DNA from: Tridacna crocea
Lineage: Eukaryota; Mollusca; Bivalvia; Cardiida; Cardiidae
Length of the DNA stretch: 64,000 nt
Direction: 5' to 3'
Assembly: GCA_943736015.1 (NCBI GenBank)
Contig: OX031068.1
Coordinates: 31,802,296 to 31,866,295, forward strand
Numbering within the stretch: the stretch's first letter is position 1; every line of letters begins with the position of its first letter. The translations under genes and the position numbers were made by a program. The notes beneath the pieces were generated by a model, which saw only the letters and a program-made list of their open reading frames with translations, was not told where the DNA came from and did not search any database. This document shows, piece by piece, positions 12,727-23,500 of this stretch.

Positions 12727-12949
12727 GGGTCTGCATTCACCAACCATTATTAAGAATATTGATTTCGTAGTCTTATTCTTCAGAATTTTGTCAATGTGAA
12801 ATAAACAGAATTTCTGATTGGCTAAACCAAATGGTTTGGCTAAACCAAATGGTTTAGCCAATCGGAAGTTCTGTTACTTTTACAGTTAGAAAATCTTGAA
12901 GAGTAAGACAAGGAATGTTCTTAAGAATGGTAGGTGAATTAGGACCCTG
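12727..12949. repeat. Foldback element built on gtttagccaatc
   Basis: It starts gcattcaccaaccatt and ends with the inverse ...ggtgaattaggaccctg. The inner palindrome is ctgattggctaaacca...tggtttagccaatcgg. Related copies lie at 5090-5289, 13265-13460 and 22063-22258, with parts at 32711-32822 and 39500-39652. Confidence 0.82.
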
Positions 12950-13023
12950 AACTTCACTGACCATTTCTAGGGTAACAGCAATAACACACCCTCTAGGACA
13001 GCTCTGCCTTTAGAAATTCTCAA

Positions 13024-13264
13024 TTAACTCTTTACCAAACGACAACATTTTAGGCTTGTCCAATTCGAAAGTATTTGCAGATGACAAATAAAAGTACCTG
13101 AAATTTTGAAATTTGTTTTGTGAAGAGTAGAAAACATTGTGGGCAAAGGAGAAAATGCTGGTAACCAGCATTTGGTAACCAGCATTTTCTCCTTTACCCA
13201 CACTGTTTTCTAAAGGCGTCTATCTCAGGGGCGTCAACAGTAGGGATTGTGTGGTAATGGGTTA
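13024..13264 (+). mobile_element. Hairpin MITE with a duplicated loop
   Basis: The long arm is at left. The centre contains ggtaaccagcattt twice in succession (about 13160-13185), so the loop is enlarged. A truncated sister is at 13531-13640. Confidence 0.78.
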
Positions 13265-13460
13265 TTAAGAGCATTCTTAGTCTTATTCTTCAGAATTTTG
13301 TCCATGTGAAAGTAACAGAACTTCTGATTGGCTAAACCATTTGGTTTAGCCAATCAGAAATGGTTTAGCCAATCAGATGTTCTGTTACTTTTACAGTTAG
13401 AAAATCTTGAAGAGTAAGACGAAGAATGTTCATAAGAATGTTAGGTGAATTAGGACCCTG
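13265..13460. repeat. Foldback element, second copy of the tandem pair
   Basis: Same family as 12727-12949, with an extra agccaatcagaaatggttt block. The 60 bp after it (accatttctagggtaacagc...) also follow the first copy, so the pair arose by local duplication. Confidence 0.8.
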
Positions 13461-13640
13461 AACTTCATTGACCATTTCTAGGGTAACAGCAATGACACAC
13501 CCTCTAGGACAGCTCTGCCTAAATTCTCCATTAACTCTTTGAAATTTGTTTTATGAAGAGTAGAAAACATTGTGGGAAAAGGAGAGTATGCCCGTTACCA
13601 GCATTTTCTCCTTTTGTCACAATCTTTTCAATGTTTTCCT

Positions 13641-14205
13641 ATTGTTGCTACCATATAAGTCTGAATATCCTTAGGTGTTGGGCCTCTCTTTTGCAAATAT
13701 TAAATCACCATTCTTCCAGCTGTCTCATCAATTTTTCCCAAACATGCAGTAGAATTTTGTTAGTCTACATGATGGTGGTTTGCAGCTATGAATGTATGCT
13801 ATCTCTGGTCCCAATATTTATCCAACTTCAGATACCTCCACACTGTCCACATTCTTCGCACATTAGTGGTTCGTACTTTAAAAACATCCCATCACAGTCA
13901 CATCTTTTGGTTCTTATTATATTTATTTAGTATAAAAATCTGTTGCATTGCAAACTGACCAGGTTTTACAGCAACTTTCCTTGTATACTTTTGAGTGCTA
14001 TCTTCCCAACATAAACTGATAAAATTGGCACTAGTCTTTGGATATTATACCTGTTTGCTCCAATATTTTGAAATGAAGCTAATAGAAAACCTCAAGATTA
14101 TTTTATAATTGTTCTTATCTTCTGACACTAATAATTCTTTGCTTTATTGTTTGGGTAGGGAAAAAACAAAGGAGGATTATGAGGATTAATGATAATGAAT
14201 GACCT
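13641..14205. other. Gene-free interval downstream of the last exon
   Basis: Mostly unique AT-rich sequence. A short minus-strand cysteine-rich frame ends at 13828 but lacks a good acceptor, so it is not called. Confidence 0.4.
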
Positions 14206-14283
14206 AGAATTTCAAAGCTGCCATATTTGATGAAATTTTCCATCCCTCGTTTCTCAGGTCTTGAAGATATAATTTTAACACAG
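14206..14283 (-). pseudogene. Decayed partial copy of filamin exon 20
   Basis: The minus strand repeats the last part of exon 20, the region encoding DYIFEPEEPGKYKIFIKYGG and its donor side. Matching blocks include ttcatcaaatatgg and gctttgaaattc, followed by a gtcatt where the donor would be. Small indels and a stop break the frame. It looks like a local tandem duplication that has lost coding function. Confidence 0.7.
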
Positions 14284-14399
14284 GTATATAAGTTCCCTTC
14301 ATAGTCTGAGGGGGTAAAGGGGGTGTCGGGCAAGGGGAGAGGGAAACTGAAGAAACACTGCGTAGGTGGACAGAATGAGATAAAAATACAATAACTGAC

Positions 14400-14576
14400 C
14401 TGGAATCTCAAAGCCGCCATATTTGATGAAGATTTTATATTTCCCTGGCTCCTCTGGTTCAAAAATATAATCTTTCCATAGGTACCCAAGGTCCCTTCCA
14501 TCATATACCACATCATGTCCCGAGGGACTGATAATTTGTACCTCATGGTCCAGGGTACCGGCCACACTGAAGTCCA
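14400..14576 (-). CDS. Filamin-like gene exon 20, last exon recognised (177 nt)
   Basis: The acceptor is tttttcag and the donor GTCAGT. It encodes DFSVAGTLDHEVQIISPSGH and PGKYKIFIKYGGFEIPG, most of a filamin repeat. It ends in phase 1 where a GSPF-type exon should follow. No such exon was found down to position 1. A decayed partial copy of this exon lies just downstream at about 14206-14283. Confidence 0.88.
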
Positions 14577-17500
14577 CTGAAAAACAGAAACTTTAGTTAT
14601 TTAGTCCTTAACCCATTACCACACAAGAAAAATTTAGACTGGTCCAAATTAAAAGCATTTGCAGACGACAAAATAAAGGTGACTGAAAAATTGAAATTTG
14701 TTCTGGAAAGGGTAGAAAACACTGTGGGAAAAGGAGAAAATGCTGGTTACCAGCATTTTCTCCTTTTCCCACAGTGTTTTCAAAAGGCTTCTTTCTCAGG
14801 GTCGTCAAAAGTAGGGATTGTGTGGTAATGGGTTAACCAAACATTCCTAACTTTAAACAACTCTGGAGAAGAAAGCTATGGAAAACATTGTGGGAAAAGG
14901 AGAATATGCTGGTAACCAGCATTTTCTTCTTTTCCCACAATGTTTTCTTAAGGCTTCTTACTAAGGGTCCTAAAAACCAGGGATGGTACCAGCAACAATG
15001 AAGTCCACTGAAAAACAGAAACTTTAGTTATTTAGTCCTTTACCAAACATTCTTGAGTTTAACAACCCTGGGGAGGAAGGCTTTTGAGAACTCGTGGGAA
15101 AAGGAGAAAATGCTGGTAACCAACAAAATCAAAATCAGAAATCATCTTATTACCAGGATTTAATCTGGTGTCTGCAGATGCTCTGAAATTGGTTTGGTCC
15201 AAAAATTTGTCATTTGGTAAAGAGTTAACCCATTACCACACAATCCCTACTTTTGACACCCCTGAGAAAGAAGCCTTCTGAAAACATTGTGGGAAAAGGA
15301 GAAAATGCTGGTAACCAATGTTTTCTACCCTATCATAGACATCTTCCACAATTTTACAATGTCAAATTTTGGATCTGCATAATGTGTTGGATTTGGATGG
15401 GCCTAAAATTTTATCGTGTGGTAAAGATTTAAGTAGAGAGGTCATCCCTAGAAGTGCTAAGCAAAACTCAATATGAAATGGAAAAAACAAAATTTGAATG
15501 TTGTTTTACACTGCTGTCAACATTATTCCATCATATGATGGCAACAGTTCACATATTCATGTATTCCACATTTGATAAAGGGTCTAAGTGCCTCTAACGT
15601 CAACTACATTCACTTTGATGGTCAGTGTAGTACAAGATCTGATTGCAGGAGTCGTTCTTTATGGCTTGCAACACGGGAAAGGGGTATTTGGACATTTGAG
15701 TAAAGTGTCATCGCCTTATCCGAAATGGCATTTTAAAACTGCATTTGATTTTGTCCTTCAATAGACGTGCCTTTAATCCTTTACTACATGACAAAATTTT
15801 AGACTGGTTCAAATTGAAAGCATTTGCAGACGATGAAATAAAGGTGACTGAAAAATTGAAAGTTGTTTTGGGAAGGGTAGAAAACACTGTGGGAAATGGA
15901 GAAAATGCTGGTTACCAGCATTTTCTCCTTTTCCCACAGCATTTTCATAAGGCTTCTTTCTCAGGGTGTCAAAAGTAGGGATTGTGTGGTAATGGGTTAA
16001 CTCTTTACTACATGACAAAATTTTAGACTGGTTCAAATTGAAAGCATTTGCAGACAACAAAATAAAGGTGACTGAAAAATTGAAAGTTGTTCTGGGAAGG
16101 ATAGAAAACACTGTGGGAAAAGGAGAAAATGCTGGTTACCAGCATTTTTTCCTTTTCCCATAGCATTTTCATAAGGCTTCTTTCTCAGGGACGTCAAAAG
16201 TAGGGCTTGTGTGGAAATGGGTTAACATGAAATTACATAAAAACCGAAGGTGTTGTTACCCTGTGTGAACTGTGCAGGCTTGTCCGAGATGACAATTTAC
16301 GTATATGCCTGAATGTCCTTTTTCCTGTGTTGCTGGCAATATAGTAGTGGCCTTCAAAAGACTGGTATTGGCTTCTTTTACATCACTGAAAGTTCTGACT
16401 TAGTTTCCATGATGTTTTAACTCTTTGCTAAATTTCAGACTTGTCCAAATTGAAAGCATTTAGCAGTTGACACAATAAACATGACTCAAAAAATGAAACT
16501 TGACTCTCATAGAGTAGAAAACATTGTAGAAAAAGGAGAAATGCTGGTTACCAGCATTTTCTCCTTTTCCTACAATGTTTTCATAGGGGTTCTTTCTCAG
16601 GGTTGTGAAAAACCAGGGATTGTTTGGTAAAAGGTTAAGGGAGAAAACTTACCACTAAATCCAGCCTCATCTCCCACATTACCATGTCTGAAGTTATCTA
16701 CCCTGATTGTGGATAAATCAAACACATCAACATAGAATGGACTTCCACTGACCTGTCTGCCATCATATAATACATCCACTGTGTGGCGACCTAAAAGACA
16801 ATTTAATAATTGTTAAATGTTCTATATATTACAACAAAATGTTTGCAGCAAACATCCATGTTTCAACTCAATAAAAATAACTTGATTTAACTCATTACCA
16901 CACGATCCAGACTTTTAACTACCATAAGAAAGAAATATTTTGAAAACATTGTAGGAAAAGAAGAAAATGCTGGTAACCAGCATTTTCTCCTTTTCCCTCA
17001 ATTTTTTTGACCCTTCCCAGCATAAATTTCAATTTTACCTCATAGTCCCTTTTTTGACAACCCTGAGAAAGATGCCTTTTGAAAACATTGTGGTAAAAGG
17101 AGAAAATGCTGGTAAACAGCATTTTTTCTTTTTACCACAATGTTTTCTACCCTTCCCAAACCAAATTTCAATTTTTCAGTCACATTTAATTTGGACCAGT
17201 CTATAATTTTGTCGTCTGGTAAAGAGTTAAGAGTTAAACCTTAAAACTTAGAATAGTGTTCTCCTAAAACAGCCTACTGGCTAAAAATTTTCTGACTGCA
17301 GAGCAAGTTTTCTGTAATAATGTCAGGTTCACTTTTATATCTCAATATCTTAGGATTTTTTGGGAACAATTTGAGGCCATCAAATGGCCACAGATTTAAG
17401 GTATGAAAGTTTTAGAATATAGAATCTCTTACCTGAAACTCTTGGAGTCCATTCCACTCTAAACTCACTGGTTCCCTCTCTATAAACACTAGCATTGACT

Positions 17501-20500
17501 CTTTCACCTCCAGGAGCTGGAAGCCAAATATAAAAATATTAGCTTTAACTCTCAGAGCACCTAGGCACAATCTCTGTTGCTTTTGCAAACAGTGTAGGTG
17601 AAGATTAGACAAAAAGCACTGATTGATCCTTAACCCACAGTGTCCATTTTTCTTTTTTTTAACATCATCTTGCTAAAAGCAACCTTGAAACTTCAGCTAT
17701 TTTTTTCTTTTCCGAAATTGCAAAGGGCTATTCCATTACATGTACTCTCTACTGTCCAATATAAGAAACATAATTAACCCTTTACAAAACAATCCCTTAT
17801 TTTTACAACCCTGAGATAGAGGCCTTCTGAAAACATTGTGGAAAAAGGAGAAAATGCTGGTAACCAGCATTTTCTCCTTTTCCCACAAGGTTTTCTACCC
17901 TGCTGGAGACAAATTTCACTTTTTGAATTCCATTTATTTTGCTGTCTGCAAGTCTAAAATTCCGTTCTTCATGACTCTACATGCTTACTTAGCACAAAAT
18001 TTCTACTAATTGTGTGACTGTACCAGTCTTACAACTAACATATCAAGTTGTAAAAATTGAGACTTTGGAAATAAAAAATTAAAATTTAAATGTTTCAATA
18101 TCCATGGGATGAAATGCGCTTTAACCTTTTCTAAGTCAACATAATAATTAAAGGCTTTTTTTAAATCAATAAATCTGAAGACAACAATTCTAAAATTGAT
18201 GTAAATAGGCTTAAGTTCCCAAGAGAGAAAAGAAACATTGTGAGAAAAGGAAAAAAACGCTGGTTACCAGCATTTTCTCATTTTCTCACAATGTTTTTCA
18301 AAGGCCTTCTGCCTCAGAATCATAACTGGGGCTTGCTTGTCACCATGTTTTCCAAAGGCTCCTACAAGTAACGTGTAGAAATGAGTATCTTTGGAGTAAA
18401 GAGTTATTATGTCGACATACTTTGAAAGGTAACTGTTAACTCTATACCAAACAATCCCAACTTTGGATGAACCTGAAAGAGAAGGCTTTTGAAAACACTG
18501 TGGGAAAAGGAGAGAATGTGGGTAGCCAGCATTTTCTCCTTTTCCCAAAATGTTTTCTACCCTATCAAAGACATAAATTATAATTTCAGCAACATCTATT
18601 TTGTTGCCTGTAAATGCTTTCAATTTGGACCAGTCTTAAATTTTGTGGTTTGGTAAAGAGTTCAGATTACTACATATAAGCCATGCTCTAACAAAAGGGG
18701 GTTTGACACTTTTTGCAGTTCCCAGAAGGTCCCTTTCTGCGTGATTTGTCATATATATGTGATACCTGAAAGATAACAATGTTCCTAGGATACAAGTATA
18801 AGTAAGCAACACTTGAACATTTGTATGGGTGCACTAATATTATACATGTATGATATACTGTAATATTAAGATAGCTTGTTACAAATTCAACACAATGATA
18901 TAACCACCAATTCATACTCTCAAAACATATTCTGTTGTATAATAACACAACTTATATGAATATTCATTAACATATATATATATTTAAACAAACACATATT
19001 GTAATGATTGTCATTTTTAATAATAACAATTTATTTTCCCAATAATTACAGTTTGATGGAAGAAGCAAAACAAGGAATTTATGTATACAATAATAAATAA
19101 CACATGCACAGCAATATGTACAATTTCTATTTATATGTGTATTACATACTACACAGTCTCTTTCATATGTCTCAGTATTTTTTAAGTCTTAACTCTTTAC
19201 TACACAATTGCGACTTTTAACAGTCCTAAAAAAGAAAAACTTTAGAAAACATTGTAGGAAAAGGAGAAAATGCTGGTTACCAGCATTTTCTCCTTTTCCC
19301 ACAATGTTTTCTACCATTTCCAAATCAAATTTCAATTTTTGATTCATACTAATTTTCTTTTGTCTGCAAATGCTTTGAATTTGGACCAGTGGAAAATTTT
19401 GTCACTTGGTAAAGAGTCAAATCAATATTTTTCAAAAAACATGCAGGACAGACATAGTTGTTTGTGATAATTAAAATCTGTCACTAAAATGGGGTGTGAT
19501 GTGGTTGGAAAGATAAGTCTGAAGGACAAGTTTTTTTAACCGCATCAAACCCTGTTCAAAATACTGATTTCTAATATCACTCACAAAAAGTTGATTATTC
19601 TATTCATCTGTTTCCTAATTCACCCTTTTTTGCATTCTAAGAATTATCCAGAATGGTATAATATGAGCAATAAAGGAAAAAAGGAGTTTTTGCAAATGTT
19701 TTAAAGCTATATCATCACTAGTGATGATATGATATCTATCTTTACTAGTGGTGTTATTCACCATGAAATTTTAGTAATCCACTGATAGGAATATAATAAA
19801 AAGGAATATGAAATTTATATATATCTTATTCATTGAATGTTTTGTTTTAAGGGCAAGATTTGCCTGTATCCATGCACAAGCAGAAACAATGGGGTAACCA
19901 TAACAACCTTTATGAAACAGTACTAGTATATACCATAAAAAGGAATTTTATTCAAACTTTTTTGTCTTCATGCTTTATCATTTTTCATGCATAATCATTC
20001 CATGCCATCTTGCCGCTCAGATGTGTCATTGTATCCATGCAAAGGTAACAAGTTGGGGGTAGTCATAGCAACCTGTGATGTATAAGGTCAAAAGGTCAAC
20101 AGGTACAAATTGACCTAACATGTTGAGGAAGTACCACTGTAGGTTTTGTACAACAAAGTACTTTGTGTTAAGCTGGGCTAAAGCTTTGTTATCTCGCTCA
20201 TTCTTCCTGAGGTCAATCTTGAATGGGGAACCTGTAAAATCAAAGTACAACAATCAAAACAGTTTGGTATGTATGCAAGCAAAACATCATTAAAAAAAAA
20301 TTGTTGCATAGTGTGCTGAATTCTTATCAAGAATGTTAACCCTTTACCACACAATGACGACTTTAACGCCCCTGAAATAGAAGGCTTTAGAAAACATTGT
20401 GGGAAAAGGAGAAAATGCTGGTTACCAAATGCTTTCAATTTGGAGAAGGTATAAAATCTTGTTGTGTGGTAAAGGGTTAACATGAAATACCTGCCATTAT

Positions 20501-23500
20501 GAGGACTAAAACATGTGACAGTAATAAATGAGCAGTGCCCTGGCAAAAGGGAGCTTAATGCATCTCCGTTATACATGATGTTAACACAAAGTCATCACAT
20601 AATCATGAGTCCATAGGAGCCACTTTTTTAATAACCTGATTAATCATGAGGTAGATTGGTCCTTTGACAAGCAAAAGGTTTTGGTCCTGGTCAGCCTGCA
20701 CGGACTATAAATACTTTTCACATGCATTAAGTTCTCTTTCCACAGAGCATGTCTTAAATGTATTTTATATCTAAACCACTACCAAGATTTTGAAAACAAT
20801 ATTGAACAACCTATATTCACCTATTTATGAAACAATCATAGATTGCCACATCTCTTGAGAAAGAAGCCTTTTGAAAACATGGAGGGAAAAGGAGAAAATG
20901 CTGGTAATCAGCATTTTTTCCTATTCCCACAATGTTTTCCACCCTTCCCAGAACAAATTCAATTCCTTTAGTTACATTAATTTTGTAGTCTAATAATGCC
21001 TTAAATTTGGACAAGTCTAAAATTTTGGTATTCGGTGAAGACTAAGTCAAGCTACCCAGTTTGCTAAAGTATTTTATTGATGTCACACACACCATTCTTT
21101 CAAAGCTAGTACTTTTTATGCAATTCAACACAGGAAAGCCATCTAAAAACTTTCATTAATCTCTGGAAACAAATTTTGCCAGGGCAGATTTTCAGTCCAT
21201 TACCAGACAATCAAATCATGCTTTGTTTGATTTCTATTAGAGTTTAACACATTTAAACAACTTAGGTCACATCATGGTGGTCAGTGATGCACCACTGTGT
21301 TTCCTGGATTTCTCACACCTGTACTGACACAACTTTGTTTCTGAAGCCACTGACTACTTTTCTCATGTGCATCAGGGGTGAGAGGTAAAAAGTCCCCTGA
21401 AAGAAAGTTCACAACAGCAGAGTATTGTACCTCCAACCTACAACACACGAGTCAGATATGCTAACCACTGAGCTACAATCTTGGTTGAACTACCGTATAT
21501 TTGACTTACAGTCAGCAAATGCTTTCATTTAGGACTATTCAATGGCCCACAGATTTGGTGTGAGTGCTGGTGTAGTTTTCAGTAAGCAGAAACAAGAGAG
21601 ACTGGTATAAGTTGTATAGGAACTTGTTTCTCACTCTTGTCTAAAATAAACATATTTAAACTAAATGCTTTCAATTTGGACCAGTATAAAACCCTGTCAT
21701 CTTTAGAAAAAGGGTTAACCCCTTATTTCTACTATACCATAAACACTCATTAAAATTACCCACCTGGTACAGGTTCCTTATTGAAAGTGACAAATATTTC
21801 ATAAAGCTTCTCTTTGTCAAGGTCAAAGGTCACATTCATTTGACCCTTGTCAGCGGTGCTATTGATAGCTGATTGGATGGTTTCACCTTCACAAAGTATT
21901 ACTACGCCAAGGTCACCTTGACCTGCTTCCTTCACATCAACTGAAAGGTAGAAATAGAATACATGTAGTGCCAGAGAAATCATCATAATCACATTGAGAT
22001 CATCAGCATCTTTTCTCGGGCCCCTGTGCGGCTCAGAGGTAAAGCATAGGACTTGTGACCTGGGCCAGTATTCACCAACCATTCTTAAGAACATTCTTAG
22101 TCTTTCTCTTCAGAATTTCATCAGTGTGAAAGTAACAGAACTTCTGATTGGCTAAATATTGGTTTAGCCAATTAGAAGTTTTGTTACTTTCACTGTCATA
22201 AAATCTGAAGAATAAGACCTAGAACTTTCTCAAGATTGGTTGGTGAATACGGACCCTGGAGGCTTAGGTTTTGAGCCTCACTGGCAACACTGAGCCTTTC
22301 ACAGTGGTGTCCTCAGGCAAAACACTTCAGAGTCCTAGCCCAGTACTGGTGAAACCAAAGAAATACATGAATATGTGAGCTGTTGTGATATGGCTGAAAT
22401 CATGTAAAACACCATTCAAACAAACAAAGAAATCAACACCTTTTCTATGTTGACCGTTTTATTATCAAGGCCATCAATATATTTTCCATAGAAAGCAGCA
22501 AAATATCAAAATCTATCGTATCTATAGTGATCATCATCATTACATCAAAATCATCAAATAGAGGATATTTGGTTTTTTTTGGTGTAAGATCAAAATTTAT
22601 TTCATCGAGTGGACACCATCGGTAATATTTTCATGAGTGGCACAGCCACGAGTGAAAATATTACCGATGGTGTTCACGAGATGAAATAAATTTCGATCTT
22701 TCACCGAAAAAAACAACAACAAATATTCCATTTATTTTATGCTTTTAACCCTTTCTGGGAGGAGCTTTATCAAAATTCAGTACAATTCTTTTCCCTCATT
22801 CCCGGTGGCGTACCCCTCCCACATAGCAACTTTACATCAAGCACGCGAAATGTAAGGTATATGATGTCATATTTCCCATCTGGTTGTTAGGCACGGGCAA
22901 TTTACCTAGGTAACAAGAACCTGAAAATCTGTATTTTCACTGGTCGTACCAGTGTAAGATCGAAAAATATTTTCACTGCTATTTCTCGATATCCCACCGG
23001 AAAGCATGAAATAATAGATTTTCTGTACAAGAATTATCTTCAAACCAAAATCATCAATATCTTCTCTACAAAAATCATAATTACGTTGAAATTGCCCATA
23101 TTTTATTTTTACAGATATCATCATTCAAAACAGCAAAAGGTTCTCACACATGTCAACCTGATCAAGTTGACTTGGGTCAACCTTTTTTTCAAAAGTATGA
23201 AACCCCCAATTAACCCTTTACCACACAATGACAACTTTTGGCGACCCTGAGGTAGAGGCCTTTTGAAAACATTGTGGGAAAAGGAGAAAATGCTGGTAGC
23301 CAGCATTTTCTCCTTTTCCCACACTGTTTTCTACCCTTCCCAAATCAAATCTCGATTCTTTAATCACATTTATTTTGTCATTGGCAATATTAATGCTTTT
23401 AATTTGGACCAGTCTATAAATTTGTCATTTGGTAAAGAGTTAGCAGAGCAAGGTCCAATTAAAAGTTTTATTTCATGCTTTCCGGTAGGATATTGAGAAA

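Noticed and set aside
13828-13915. Minus-strand frame with CDCDG...CEECGQCGG before a stop
   Set aside because: Cysteine pattern is suggestive, but there is no pyrimidine-rich acceptor, no upstream partner and it does not continue the filamin repeat.
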